Of a DNA stretch of 64,000 nt, positions 16,770 through 25,402 are shown one piece after another (within the stretch, counting starts at the first letter, position 1; every line of letters starts with the position of its first letter). This DNA is from Nocardioides insulae DSM 17944 (GTDB lineage: Bacteria; Actinomycetota; Actinomycetes; Propionibacteriales; Nocardioidaceae): positions 310,001 to 374,000 of the forward strand of contig NZ_KE383929.1 of the NCBI RefSeq assembly GCF_000422825.1. Reading direction: 5' to 3'. Under the pieces are notes generated by a model. It was not told where the DNA came from, made no database searches, and saw nothing but the letters and a program-made list of their open reading frames with translations. Position numbers and translations under genes: made by a program.

Positions 16770-17533
16770 GCCAGACCGCGGAGCCCGCCGCCCTCGCCAG
16801 CGTCACCTCACGGCACGGCACGGTCCGCTTCGAGTGGCTCGGCCGCGTCGACTACCTCGACGCCTGGGAGCTGCAGAAGCAGGTGCACGCGCGCGTCGTG
16901 GCCCGCGAGCAGGACGACACCGTCCTCCTCCTCGAGCATCCGCCGGTCTTCACCGCGGGCAAGCGCACCGATCCGCACGAGCGTCCGCTCGACCCGGGGG
17001 GCGCCCCGGTGGTCGACGTCGACCGCGGCGGCAAGATCACCTTCCACGGCCCGGGCCAACTGGTCGCCTATCCCATCATCCGGCTCCCCGAGAAGGTGCG
17101 GGTCGTCGACTTCGTGCGTCGCCTGGAGGAGGCCATGATCGGGGTCTGCGCCGACTACGGCATCGCCGCTGCCCGCGTTCCCGGCCGCAGCGGCACCTGG
17201 CTGGCCGAGAGCGAGCAGGGTCCCGAGCGCAAGATCGGCGCGATCGGTCTCCGGGTCAGCCAGCACGTCACGATGCACGGCCTTGCTCTCAACTGCGACG
17301 TCGACCTGGGGTGGTACGACAGGTTCGTCCCCTGCGGCATCTCGGACGCCGGCGTCACCACCCTCACCCACGAGACCGGGCGGGAGGTCACCGTCACCGA
17401 CGCACTGCCGCTGCTCCATCGCCGGCTCGCCGAGATGTTCGCCTGGGAGCCCTACACCCGCACCCCCGACTATGCGCCGAAGCCGGAGCCGGGTCACCAC
17501 CCCCGCGTCGAGCTGCTGCGCCCGAGCACCTGA
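16766..17533 (+). CDS. lipB: Lipoyl(octanoyl) transferase
   Basis: Transfers octanoate from acyl carrier protein to lipoyl domains such as those of SucB. 255 residues. Seen: LLEHPPVFTAGKRTD, GGKITFHGPGQLVAYPI (family signature), the catalytic lysine in RKIGAIGLRV, and the catalytic cysteine C190 in FVPCGISDAGVTTL. The ATG overlaps the upstream esterase stop (ATGA). lipA starts 56 bp downstream with its own probable promoter. Confidence 0.97.
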   Translation: MSQTAEPAALASVTSRHGTVRFEWLGRVDYLDAWELQKQVHARVVAREQDDTVLLLEHPPVFTAGKRTDPHERPLDPGGAPVVDVDRGGKITFHGPGQLVAYPIIRLPEKVRVVDFVRRLEEAMIGVCADYGIAAARVPGRSGTWLAESEQGPERKIGAIGLRVSQHVTMHGLALNCDVDLGWYDRFVPCGISDAGVTTLTHETGREVTVTDALPLLHRRLAEMFAWEPYTRTPDYAPKPEPGHHPRVELLRPST

Positions 17534-17577
17534 CCGGGCCCTGCGACACCGATCAGGTGACCGGCCGCGCTGCGTCG

Positions 17578-17583
17578 TACCCT
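17578..17583 (+). promoter_or_regulatory. -10 hexamer TACCCT of lipA (leaderless)
   Basis: TACCCT, 6 nt, then the GTG start of lipA at 17590. Confidence 0.5.
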
Positions 17584-17589
17584 TGATCT

Positions 17590-18537
17590 GTGACCGATGC
17601 CCCAGCGCCTGAAGGCCGGAAGCTCCTCCGTCTGGAGGTCCGGAACGCCCAGACCCCGATCGAGCGAAAGCCCGCCTGGATCAAGACCAAGGCGAAGATG
17701 GGCCCGGAGTACAAATCACTCCAAGGGCTGGTGAAGTCCGAAGGCCTGCACACCGTGTGCCAGGAGGCCGGCTGTCCCAACATCTTCGAGTGCTGGGAGG
17801 ACCGCGAGGCCACCTTCCTCATCGGCGGCGACCAGTGCACCCGACGCTGTGACTTCTGCCAGATCGACACGGGCAAGCCCCAGCCGCTGGACCGCGACGA
17901 GCCTCGCCGGGTCGCCGAGTCCGTGCAGAAGATGGAGTTGCGCTACGCCACCATCACCGGCGTCGCCCGCGACGACCTCCCCGACGGCGGCGCGTGGCTC
18001 TACGCCGAGACCGTCAAGCAGATCCACGAGCTCAACCCCGGCACCGGGGTGGAGAACCTCATCCCCGACTTCAATGGCCGGCCCGAACTCCTGACCGAGG
18101 TCTTCGAGTCGCGTCCCGAGGTCTTGGCCCACAACGTCGAGACCGTGCCCCGGATCTTCAAGCGGATCCGCCCCGCCTTCCGCTACGAGCGCTCCCTGGA
18201 CGTCATCACCCAGGCCCGGGAGTTCGGGCTGGTCACCAAGTCCAACCTCATCCTCGGCATGGGCGAGACCCGCGAGGAGATCTCCCAGGCCCTGCACGAC
18301 CTCCACGACGCCGGCTGCGAGCTGATCACGATCACGCAGTACCTGCGCCCCTCGGTCCGGCACCACCCCGTGGAGCGCTGGGTCAAGCCGGAGGAGTTCG
18401 TCGAGCTCCGCGAGGAGGCCGACCAGATCGGCTTCTCCGGCGTGATGTCAGGACCCCTCGTCCGTTCGTCCTACCGTGCCGGCCGCCTGTACCGTCAGGC
18501 GATGGACGCGCGCGAAGGCGCGTCGGCCGCCGTCTGA
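17590..18537 (+). CDS. lipA: Lipoyl synthase (radical SAM)
   Basis: Inserts two sulfurs into the octanoyl group placed by LipB. 315 residues. Seen: the auxiliary cluster motif C-x4-C-x5-C in [14 protein letters not shown] and the radical SAM motif CTRRCDFC. Also present are the [13 protein letters not shown] block and the C-terminal [13 protein letters not shown] segment with the conserved RSSY motif. The GTG start at 17590 is supported by the leaderless promoter geometry. A DUF4191 gene follows after 46 bp, the usual actinobacterial partner. Confidence 0.97.
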   Translation: MTDAPAPEGRKLLRLEVRNAQTPIERKPAWIKTKAKMGPEYKSLQGLVKSEGLHTVCQEAGCPNIFECWEDREATFLIGGDQCTRRCDFCQIDTGKPQPLDRDEPRRVAESVQKMELRYATITGVARDDLPDGGAWLYAETVKQIHELNPGTGVENLIPDFNGRPELLTEVFESRPEVLAHNVETVPRIFKRIRPAFRYERSLDVITQAREFGLVTKSNLILGMGETREEISQALHDLHDAGCELITITQYLRPSVRHHPVERWVKPEEFVELREEADQIGFSGVMSGPLVRSSYRAGRLYRQAMDAREGASAAV

Positions 18538-18583
18538 CCGCCCGCCCTTCCTTCCTTCTGCTCCCGAAAGAGGCACCACCCGC

Positions 18584-19288
18584 ATGTCGCAGCTCGACCC
18601 GAGCAACATGAGCCGACGTCAGCAGTTCGTCGAGACCTACCGGCTCACCAAGACGACCGACCCCAAGATCGGTCTGATCCTTCTCGCCGTGTTCGTGGTC
18701 TGCGCCGCGGTCGGCTTCGGCATCTTCTGGATCCTGCCCGGCAGCGGGCTGCTCAGCTGGGTGCTCTCGATCATCGGCGCGATCCTCCTCGGTGCCCTCG
18801 GTGCGATGGTCGTCTTCGGCCGGCGAGCGCAGAAGGCCGCTTACACCCGCATGCACGGCCAGCTCGGCTCGGCGGCCGCGGCCCTCGGCATGCTCCGCAA
18901 GGGGTGGAAGGTCGAGCCCGCCGTCGGCTTCACCAAGCAGCAGGACGTCGTTCACCGCGTCGTGGGTCCCCCGGGCATCGTCCTGGTCGGTGAGGGCAAC
19001 CACAACCGGGTCAAGGGACTCCTGATCAGCGAGCGCCGCAAGCACGAGCGGGTCGTCGTCGACGTGCCCGTGCACGAGCTGATCTGCGGGGACGAAGAGG
19101 GCGAGATCGCGCTGGACAAGCTGCTCAAGCACGTGCAGAAGCTGGGCCGCAGGATCAAGCCCGCCGAGCAGACCGACGTGCTCAACCGGCTCAAGGCGAT
19201 CGACACGGTCCGCGGCAAGGTGCCGCTGCCCAAGGGGCCGGTCCCCACCAGCATGAAGGGCATGCGGGGTAACCTGCGCGGCCGCTGA
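18584..19288 (+). CDS. DUF4191 membrane protein
   Basis: 234 residues, DUF4191 family, regularly found directly after lipA in actinobacteria. Two TM segments lie at about 26-46 and 50-72 (ILLAVFVVCAAVGFGIFWIL; LLSWVLSIIGAILLGALGAM). A long cytoplasmic C-terminal domain follows, with GMLRKGWKVEPAVGFTKQQD and a basic HKQ-type KHERVVVDVPVHEL region. Function unknown. The ATG start follows AAAGAGG. It ends at a strong bidirectional hairpin facing the RDD gene. Confidence 0.9.
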   Translation: MSQLDPSNMSRRQQFVETYRLTKTTDPKIGLILLAVFVVCAAVGFGIFWILPGSGLLSWVLSIIGAILLGALGAMVVFGRRAQKAAYTRMHGQLGSAAAALGMLRKGWKVEPAVGFTKQQDVVHRVVGPPGIVLVGEGNHNRVKGLLISERRKHERVVVDVPVHELICGDEEGEIALDKLLKHVQKLGRRIKPAEQTDVLNRLKAIDTVRGKVPLPKGPVPTSMKGMRGNLRGR

Positions 19289-19302
19289 GTCGCCTGCCTG
19301 AC

Positions 19303-19344
19303 ACGCCCCCGGTCCTGCCACCTCGGTGGTCGGACCGGGGGCGT
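19303..19344 (+). terminator. Hairpin terminator between DUF4191 and RDD genes
   Basis: 13-bp perfect stem (19303-19315 with 19332-19344, ACGCCCCCGGTCC and complement). A nested CCACC/GGTGG sits in the loop, and TGTGTT follows. Convergent position, so it can serve both directions. Confidence 0.75.
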
Positions 19345-19455
19345 TGTGTTCGTTCGGCAAAGGTATGTCGCTGGATGTGCGCCCCTCTACCGGACCTCCA
19401 CCAGGGACGTGACCGTTGGGCTACATGCCTCGAGCAACGGGCACCCGGTCCACCC

Positions 19456-19905
19456 TCAGCGGCCGGTGACGAACCGCGCGCGATAGGTCTGCAGGGTCAC
19501 GCTCGCCGTACCCACTGCGAGGTCGTGCAGGCCACGCCCGTCCGGCTTGAAGACCAACGGCGGTACGACGAGGATCACCAGGACCTGTCGGGCCAGGGAG
19601 CGCAGCAGGTCGAGCGGCCGCGGATCGTCGACGACTCGGACCGTCCGCAGGCGGGTGGCGAGCTTGCCGAAGGACCCGCCCACGGTCGCGGTCAGCAGGG
19701 CCGACTCGACGACGTACACGAGCAGCACCACCCCCTGCTCCGGCCCGCCGGGGCTGAGGAACTCCGACCAGCCGAGGATGAACGCGGCGACCAGCGAGGA
19801 CACCACCCAGTCCACCAGGAGTGCCAGCGCCCGCCGGGGCCAGGACGCCGTCTCGAAGGGCAGCGCACCGGCGCCGGTGGTCGGATGGGAAGGCGTTGTG
19901 CTCAC
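19456..19905 (-). CDS. RDD-family membrane protein
   Basis: 149 residues, three to four hydrophobic segments. Seen: PRRALALLVDWVVSSLVAAFIL near 24-45 (RDD-type Arg...Asp), VGGSFGKLATRLRTVRV (the family's G-S-x-GK segment), and HDLAVGTASV near the end. RDD proteins are regularly found beside glnA in actinobacteria; their role is unclear. The GTG start is supported by TAGGCT plus 6 nt. It is divergent from glnA across a 189-bp region holding a GlnR box. Confidence 0.88.
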   Translation of the reverse strand: MSTTPSHPTTGAGALPFETASWPRRALALLVDWVVSSLVAAFILGWSEFLSPGGPEQGVVLLVYVVESALLTATVGGSFGKLATRLRTVRVVDDPRPLDLLRSLARQVLVILVVPPLVFKPDGRGLHDLAVGTASVTLQTYRARFVTGR

Positions 19906-19911
19906 CGGGTT

Positions 19912-19917
19912 AGCCTA
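19912..19917 (-). promoter_or_regulatory. -10 hexamer TAGGCT of the RDD gene (leaderless)
   Basis: Minus-strand TAGGCT, 6 nt, then GTG at 19905. Confidence 0.5.
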
Positions 19918-19960
19918 GGAGCCGCAACCCGGACGCCGGCGTCCGGCCGACCCGAAAGCT

Positions 19961-19998
19961 GTAACATCGCTGAAACATTGCGGTGACGGTGAGGCAAT
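19961..19998 (+). promoter_or_regulatory. GlnR box upstream of glnA1
   Basis: GTAAC-n6-GAAAC-n6-GTGAC-n6-GCAAT. This fits the actinobacterial GlnR operator pattern (alternating GTnAC and GAAAC half-sites at 11-bp periodicity) with perfect spacing and a degenerate fourth half-site. It lies 96 bp before the glnA ATG and 55 bp before the divergent RDD start. It implies nitrogen-dependent control of glnA by GlnR. Confidence 0.8.
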
Positions 19999-20094
19999 CC
20001 CGGCGACCTAGGTTGCTCACACGTCGGGGACAGGACCCCCGATGCAATCTCGCAAGAGCTGGCGCGTCCAGACGCGGACCGCCAAGGAGGACGA

Positions 20095-21522
20095 ATGTTC
20101 AGCAACCCCGACGAGCTGTTCGCCTATATCAAGGACCAGGGTGTCGAGATGGTCGACATCCGATTCATGGACCTTCCGGGCATCCAGCAGCACTTCACCG
20201 TTCCCGTGTCGTCGTTCACGCCGGATGTATTCGAGACCGGCTTGGCCTTCGACGGCTCGTCGATCCGTGGGTTCCAGGCGATCAACGACTCCGACATGGC
20301 GCTGTTCCCCGATGTGACCACCGCCTTCATCGACCCGTTCCGCCAGGCCAAGACCCTGGCCCTGGACTTCTTCGTCCACGACCCGATCACCGGCGAGGCC
20401 TACTCCCGCGACCCGCGCAACATCGCCCGCAAGGCGATGAGCCACCTGGCCACCACGGGGATCGCCGACACCGCGTTCTTCGCGCCGGAGGCGGAGTTCT
20501 ACATCTTCGACTCGGTGCGCTACAACACCGACGCCCACGAGGCCTTCTACCACATCGACTCCGTCGAGGGCTGGTGGAACTCCGGCCGCCAGGACGCCAA
20601 CAACCCCAACCTGGGCTACAAGACCCGGTTCAAGGGCGGCTACTTCCCCGTGGCGCCGTACGACCACTACGGCGACCTGCGCGATGACATGGTGAAGAAC
20701 CTCGAGGCGGCCGGCCTGCTGGTCGAGCGTGCCCACCACGAGGTCGGCACCGCCGGTCAGGCGGAGATCAACTACCGCTTCGACAAGCTGCTCAAGGCTG
20801 CCGACGATGTCATGAAGTTCAAGTACATCATCAAGAACACCGCCTGGCAGCAGGGCAAGTCGGTCACCTTCATGCCCAAGCCGATCTTCGGTGACAACGG
20901 CTCCGGCATGCACGTGCACTCCTCGCTCTGGAAGGACGGCGACCCGCTGTTCTACGACGAGGTCGGCTACGGCGGTCTCTCCGACATCGCCCGCTGGTAC
21001 ATCGGCGGCATCCTCGAGCACGCCCCGGCGCTGCTCGCCTTCACGAACCCGTCGGTGAACTCCTACCACCGTCTGGTGAAGGGCTTCGAGGCCCCGATCT
21101 CGCTGGTCTACTCCTCGCGCAACCGCTCCGCCTCGGTCCGGATCCCGATCACCGGTTCCAACCCGAAGGCCAAGCGCGTCGAGGCCCGCTTCCCCGACCC
21201 GTCGGCCAACCCGTACCTCGCGTTCTCCGCGCTGATGCTCGCCGGTCTCGACGGCATCCAGAACAAGACCGAGCCGCCGGCCCCGATCGACAAGGACATC
21301 TACGAGCTCCCGCCGGACGAGATGGCCGAGATCGCCCAGGTCCCGACCTCGCTCGACCAGGTGCTCAACGCCCTCGAGGACGACCACGACTTCCTCACCG
21401 TGGGCGACGTGTTCACCCCCGACCTGATCGACACCTGGGTCAGCTACAAGCGCGAGCACGAGATCGCGCCTGTCCAGCAGCGCCCCCACCCGCACGAGTT
21501 CGAGCTCTACTACGACATCTGA
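20095..21522 (+). CDS. glnA: Glutamine synthetase type I (adenylylated form, GlnA1)
   Basis: Makes glutamine from glutamate, ammonia and ATP; dodecamer. 475 residues, normal for GSI-beta. Seen: [20 protein letters not shown] near 43-62, the metal/ATP segments AEAEFYIFD and [10 protein letters not shown], and [10 protein letters not shown]. The adenylylation tyrosine is Y403 in DIYELPPDE. The ATG follows AAGGAGG. A GlnR box lies upstream and an intrinsic terminator downstream. GlnE, encoded 34 kb away, is its expected adenylyltransferase. Confidence 0.98.
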   Translation: MFSNPDELFAYIKDQGVEMVDIRFMDLPGIQQHFTVPVSSFTPDVFETGLAFDGSSIRGFQAINDSDMALFPDVTTAFIDPFRQAKTLALDFFVHDPITGEAYSRDPRNIARKAMSHLATTGIADTAFFAPEAEFYIFDSVRYNTDAHEAFYHIDSVEGWWNSGRQDANNPNLGYKTRFKGGYFPVAPYDHYGDLRDDMVKNLEAAGLLVERAHHEVGTAGQAEINYRFDKLLKAADDVMKFKYIIKNTAWQQGKSVTFMPKPIFGDNGSGMHVHSSLWKDGDPLFYDEVGYGGLSDIARWYIGGILEHAPALLAFTNPSVNSYHRLVKGFEAPISLVYSSRNRSASVRIPITGSNPKAKRVEARFPDPSANPYLAFSALMLAGLDGIQNKTEPPAPIDKDIYELPPDEMAEIAQVPTSLDQVLNALEDDHDFLTVGDVFTPDLIDTWVSYKREHEIAPVQQRPHPHEFELYYDI

Positions 21523-21550
21523 GTCTCAGCGGTTGCTCAGATTCACCACC

Positions 21551-21588
21551 GATGGCCCCGGGTCGCCCCGGGGCCATCGGCCATTTTT
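21551..21588 (+). terminator. Intrinsic terminator of glnA1
   Basis: 12-bp perfect stem GATGGCCCCGGG with its complement at 21567-21578, 4-nt loop TCGC, then TTTTT at 21584-21588 after a short GGCCA. Confidence 0.9.
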
Positions 21589-21611
21589 GCTTCTTGGCGA
21601 TCTCCGACGTT

Positions 21612-21671
21612 CGCGCGGGTCAGCAGCGGTGCCCGAGTCGAGGATCGGGCGACCGGCTGCTGACCTGCGCG
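21612..21671. repeat. Long inverted repeat between glnA1 and the alkylsulfatase gene
   Basis: 16-bp outer arms (21612-21627 with 21656-21671, one mismatch) enclose GCCCGA/TCGGGC inner arms, giving a long nested hairpin. It lies 49 bp beyond the alkylsulfatase stop on the minus strand and may end that transcript. No T-run. Confidence 0.65.
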
Positions 21672-21719
21672 ACTCCGTCTCAGATCATCGTGCGACCGAG
21701 AAGACGCAGGGTCACGGGG

Positions 21720-23600
21720 TCACGGGGTCACGATCGCGAAGTCCGGGTTGCCCGGGTCGAGGATGGCCGTGAGCCGCTCCAATGCCGTCCGGTCGCCGCT
21801 GACCTCCACGCCGTCCGCGGTGGCGCCTCCACCGAGCACCAGCGCCGAAAGCTGGTGGCGCGTGGTGGTGATCGTGGCGTCCGCGGCACCGGCCTGCGGC
21901 CGGGGGCTGTAGGTCAGCGCGCCGTTGGCGAGCCGGAGCCGATAGCGCTGGTCGGTGTCGGTGACGACGATGTCGATGCTCAGCTCGACGTCCCACGCCG
22001 CCGGACCGTTGACCTGGATGGCGATCGCGTCGAAGAGCATCTCGGGACTGAGCTGGGCGACCATGTCGGGCGAGTTGGTCACCGTCGGCGTTCCGAACTG
22101 GCCGTTGCGCAACTCATAGGCTCCGGAGAGGTAGAAGTTGCGCCAGGTGCCGTTCTCTGAGCCGTAGCCGAGCTGTTCGAGGGTGTCGGCGAGCAGCCCT
22201 CGTGCCGCGTCATGGCCGGGCTCGGCGAAGACCACGTGGCTGAGCACCTCGGCGGCCCAGCGGAAGTCGCCGGAGTCGAAGGCGGCCTGGCCGTTCGCGA
22301 GGACCGCGTCGGCGCCACCGCCCAATTGGAGGTACCGCTTCGCCTTCTCCGCCGGAGGGTGCTCCCACAGATGAGCCGGGTTGCCGTCGAACCAACCGAG
22401 GTAGCGCTGGTAGATGGCCTTCACGTTGTGGCTGACCGAGCCGTAGTAGCCCCGCGTGGACCAGGAGTTCTCCAACGCCGGCGGAAGGACGATCTGTTCG
22501 GCGATCTCCGGACCGGTCAGGCCCTGGTTGAGCATCCGCAGGGTCTGGTCGTGCAGGTATGCGTACAGGTCGCGCTGCAGGGAAAGGAACTCGACCACCC
22601 GCCCGTTGCCCCATGTCGGCCAGTGGTGGGAGGCGAAGACGACCTCGATGTCGGAGCTGAACAGGTCGATGGTCTCGGTGAGGTACTTCGCCCAGACGTG
22701 AGGATCACGAACCACCGCGCCACGGAGGGTGAGCAGATTGTGCAGGTTGTGCGTCGCGTCCTCGGCGGCGCACAGAGCCTTGAAATCGGGGAAGTAGAAG
22801 AGCATCTCCGAGGGCGCTTCGGTGCCGGGCGCCATCTGAAATACGATGCGGACCCCGTCGACGACCTCCTCCTGACCCGTGGTGGTGATCTCGAGGGTCG
22901 GCGCGATGAAGGTCACCGTGCCGGTCGAGGTGGTCTGGCCGAGCCCCGCGCCGAGCGCACCTTCGGCGCTGCGCGGCAACGCGGCGCCGTACATGTAGCC
23001 GGCTCGCCGGCCCATCGCGGTGCCGGCGTAGACGTTCTCCGACACGGCGTGCTCGACGAAGCCCTCAGGAGCCAGCACCGGGACCCGGCCCGCGTCGACG
23101 TCCTCCTGGGTGGTGACCCCCTTGACCCCGCCGAAGTGGTCGACGTGGGAGTGGGTGTAGATCACCCCGGTGACCGGCCGGTCACCACGATGCTCGCGGT
23201 AGAGCGCGAGGGCGGCCGCGGCCGTCTCGACCGAGATCAGCGGGTCGATCACGATCACCCCGGTCTCCCCCTCGATGAAGCTGATGTTCGACAGGTCCAT
23301 CCCGCGAACCTGGTACACGCCCGGGACGACCTCGAACAGACCGTCGGAGGCGACCAGGGTCGACTGCCGCCACAGGCTCGGGTTCACGGTGGCCGGCGCG
23401 TCACCAGTGATGAAGTCATAGGTGTCGTTGTCCCACACGAGCTTCCCGTCGGCCGAGGTGACGGCGTTCGGGCTGCGACGGCCCAGGAACCCGCGTTCGA
23501 CGTCGTCGAAGTCGGTGGTGTCGGCGAAGGGCAACTGTGACCGCAGTGTCTCCTGCTGCTGGGTGATGGTGGACGATGCTGGCTTCGGCTCTGTCGGCAT
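21720..23600 (-). CDS. Alkyl/aryl-sulfatase, BDS1/SdsA1-like (metallo-beta-lactamase fold), copy 1
   Basis: 626 residues. Family members cleave alkyl sulfates (SDS-like or secondary) by C-O bond hydrolysis. Seen: the MBL zinc motif THSHVDHFGG at 149-158, LFYFPDFKALCAAEDATHNLHNL with further metal ligands near 305-330, and VFASHHWPTWGNG. These are followed by an alpha-helical dimerisation domain (YLGWFDGNPAHLWEHPP) and a C-terminal SCP2-like domain (about 510-626). No signal peptide, so it is probably cytoplasmic. The ATG at 23600 follows GGAAAGGTGGGAAGG. A paralogue lies at 45395-47299. An inverted repeat upstream may be an operator. Confidence 0.93.
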   Translation of the reverse strand: MPTEPKPASSTITQQQETLRSQLPFADTTDFDDVERGFLGRRSPNAVTSADGKLVWDNDTYDFITGDAPATVNPSLWRQSTLVASDGLFEVVPGVYQVRGMDLSNISFIEGETGVIVIDPLISVETAAAALALYREHRGDRPVTGVIYTHSHVDHFGGVKGVTTQEDVDAGRVPVLAPEGFVEHAVSENVYAGTAMGRRAGYMYGAALPRSAEGALGAGLGQTTSTGTVTFIAPTLEITTTGQEEVVDGVRIVFQMAPGTEAPSEMLFYFPDFKALCAAEDATHNLHNLLTLRGAVVRDPHVWAKYLTETIDLFSSDIEVVFASHHWPTWGNGRVVEFLSLQRDLYAYLHDQTLRMLNQGLTGPEIAEQIVLPPALENSWSTRGYYGSVSHNVKAIYQRYLGWFDGNPAHLWEHPPAEKAKRYLQLGGGADAVLANGQAAFDSGDFRWAAEVLSHVVFAEPGHDAARGLLADTLEQLGYGSENGTWRNFYLSGAYELRNGQFGTPTVTNSPDMVAQLSPEMLFDAIAIQVNGPAAWDVELSIDIVVTDTDQRYRLRLANGALTYSPRPQAGAADATITTTRHQLSALVLGGGATADGVEVSGDRTALERLTAILDPGNPDFAIVTP

Positions 23601-23641
23601 GGCTCGGCCTTCCCACCTTTCCTGGAGGCGTGGAAGTACCA

Positions 23642-23678
23642 CTCGAGGGTGGTGGGACACCTCACCTTCGCCCTCGAG
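23642..23678. promoter_or_regulatory. Inverted repeat CTCGAGGG...CCCTCGAG upstream of alkylsulfatase 1
   Basis: Perfect 8-bp arms separated by 21 nt, about 42 bp upstream of the start codon. Possible operator; no regulator is linked. Confidence 0.35.
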
Positions 23679-23894
23679 GCGAGGCCCCGCCGGAGGTTCC
23701 TTGGCCGGCAGCGGTGCCAACACTCGGCCTCGCCGCCGGTGGCAGCCCGGGGCCGGTGACTCCCCCGCTCACGCCGGCGCCATGAGCCGAGGCGGTGGTT
23801 GCACGCGGACCGATCGGGGGGATCCGGAGGGGCCGTTCCGGCGTAGCATTCCGAGCGGGCGCCGCCGCCCAGCGATCACACGAAAGGACGCCTC

Positions 23895-24248
23895 GTGAGC
23901 GACCAGCAGGTGAAGATGATCATCTTGTCCACCGACGACCTCGATGAGTCGATCGCGTTCTACACCGAGACGCTCGGGTTCAGCCTCAAGTTCCGCGACG
24001 GCGCGCACTTCGCCGCGCTGGACGGCGGACCGGTGACGCTGGCGCTGGCCACCTCGATCGATCATCCGTTGCCGGGCAAGGTGGTGGTCGGCGTACGCAC
24101 CGAGGACGTCGATGGTGCCGCCCGGGCCATCGAGGAGAACGGCGGTGCCGTCGTGAAGGCTCCCTACGACGACGCCCACGAGCGCCGAGCGGTCGTATAC
24201 GACAACCAGGGCAACGGCCTGGTCTTCTACCGACCACTGCCACGCTGA
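23895..24248 (+). CDS. VOC-family (glyoxalase-like) protein
   Basis: 117 residues. Seen: a beta-alpha-beta-beta module with VKMIILSTDDLDESIAFYTETLGF at 6-29, then KVVVGVRTEDVDGAARAIEENGGAVV and the terminal YDNQGNGLVFYRPL. Metal ligands of classical glyoxalases are not clearly present. GTG start at 23895 with GAAAGGA upstream. A TAGCAT hexamer at 23844-23849 is a possible -10. The exonuclease gene follows after 14 bp, so the two may be one operon. Substrate unknown. Confidence 0.85.
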   Translation: MSDQQVKMIILSTDDLDESIAFYTETLGFSLKFRDGAHFAALDGGPVTLALATSIDHPLPGKVVVGVRTEDVDGAARAIEENGGAVVKAPYDDAHERRAVVYDNQGNGLVFYRPLPR

Positions 24249-24262
24249 GTCCGCGACCGCGG

Positions 24263-25285
24263 ATGTCCTCACCATCATCGGCGCGGGCACGCCGACTCCT
24301 GCTGACCGTCGACGCGCCCTCCCTGCTGCACCGCCACCACCACGCCCGCGCGTACACCCGGATGACCGACCGCAACGGCCGCCCTGCCTGGGCGTTGCAC
24401 GGGATGCTCCGCCAGATCCTCGACGCGATCGACCGGTTCGCACCGGACGCCGTGATCTTCGGACTCGACGACCGGGGCGGATCGGTACGCAGGGATCGCT
24501 ACCCCGACTACAAGGCCGGCCGCGCCGAGAAGGACCCCGACCTGGTCGACCAACTCTCCCGCGCCGGCGCGATGCTCGACGCACTCGGGCTCGCCACCGT
24601 GACCCCGCCCGGATTGGAGGCCGACGACGTCAACGCCTCCGCGGCCGCGTGGGCCGGTCGGCACGGGTGGGACTGCACCATCGTCACCTCCGACCGCGAC
24701 TCCTTCGCCCACATCAGTGACCACACCCGGGTGCTCCGGCTGATCGACGGGGGCATCAACGGTTCGCCACTGATCACCCCCGAGCGACTGGTGACCATGT
24801 ACGGCGTGGCCCCCGAGGACTATCTCCAGTTCGCCGCCGTCCGCGGGGATGCCAGTGACAACCTTCCCGGCATCGCGGGCATCGGGGAGAAGACCGCGGC
24901 GGCCCTCCTCACCCAGGTCGCGCCGATGGAGGCGATCTGGGCCGACATCGAGCACGACGAGGGTCGGGGCGTGGTCGCCGCCTTCGACTCGTGGTGCGAG
25001 GAGACCGGCGCACGCCGGATGGGCGCCACCGTGCTCAAGCGCCTGAGCGCCCCCGGCGCCCGCGAGCGCTACGACTTCAACCTGGAGATGATGGCCGGTC
25101 ACCTCGACGTGGATCTCGGCATCACCCCGGACGTGCCGGGCACTCCCGGACTGCTGCCACTCGACATCGACCGGGTCAGGCGGGTCGTGGGGCACCTCGG
25201 CATCCAGGAGACGACCGACCTGGCGGTCCGCGTGCTCAGCGGCGCTCCTGCCTCCGCCGATCCGGGGCTGCCGGTCCCGCACTAG
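24263..25285 (+). CDS. Stand-alone 5'-3' exonuclease (PolI N-terminal / FEN-like)
   Basis: 340 residues, equal to the 5' nuclease domain of DNA polymerase I without a polymerase part. Seen: the N-terminal catalytic Asp (LLLTVDAPSLLHR), FGLDDRGGSVRRDRYPDYKAGR, GLEADDVNA, VTSDRDSFAHI (acidic metal ligands), and the helix-hairpin-helix GDASDNLPGIAGIGEKTAA. All expected acidic residues are there, so it should be active on 5' flaps or RNA primers. The ATG at 24263 lies 14 bp after the VOC gene. Confidence 0.93.
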   Translation: MSSPSSARARRLLLTVDAPSLLHRHHHARAYTRMTDRNGRPAWALHGMLRQILDAIDRFAPDAVIFGLDDRGGSVRRDRYPDYKAGRAEKDPDLVDQLSRAGAMLDALGLATVTPPGLEADDVNASAAAWAGRHGWDCTIVTSDRDSFAHISDHTRVLRLIDGGINGSPLITPERLVTMYGVAPEDYLQFAAVRGDASDNLPGIAGIGEKTAAALLTQVAPMEAIWADIEHDEGRGVVAAFDSWCEETGARRMGATVLKRLSAPGARERYDFNLEMMAGHLDVDLGITPDVPGTPGLLPLDIDRVRRVVGHLGIQETTDLAVRVLSGAPASADPGLPVPH

Positions 25286-25402
25286 CCCGCGTCCATCGCC
25301 GGCCACGTGCCCCGCCGTGGCGCGCGGGAGCCGGGAGTCTCGACCCGCTCGGCATAGCATCGGGCTCCGCGAGCACCACGCACGGCTGATCGAGGGGGCA
25401 CC

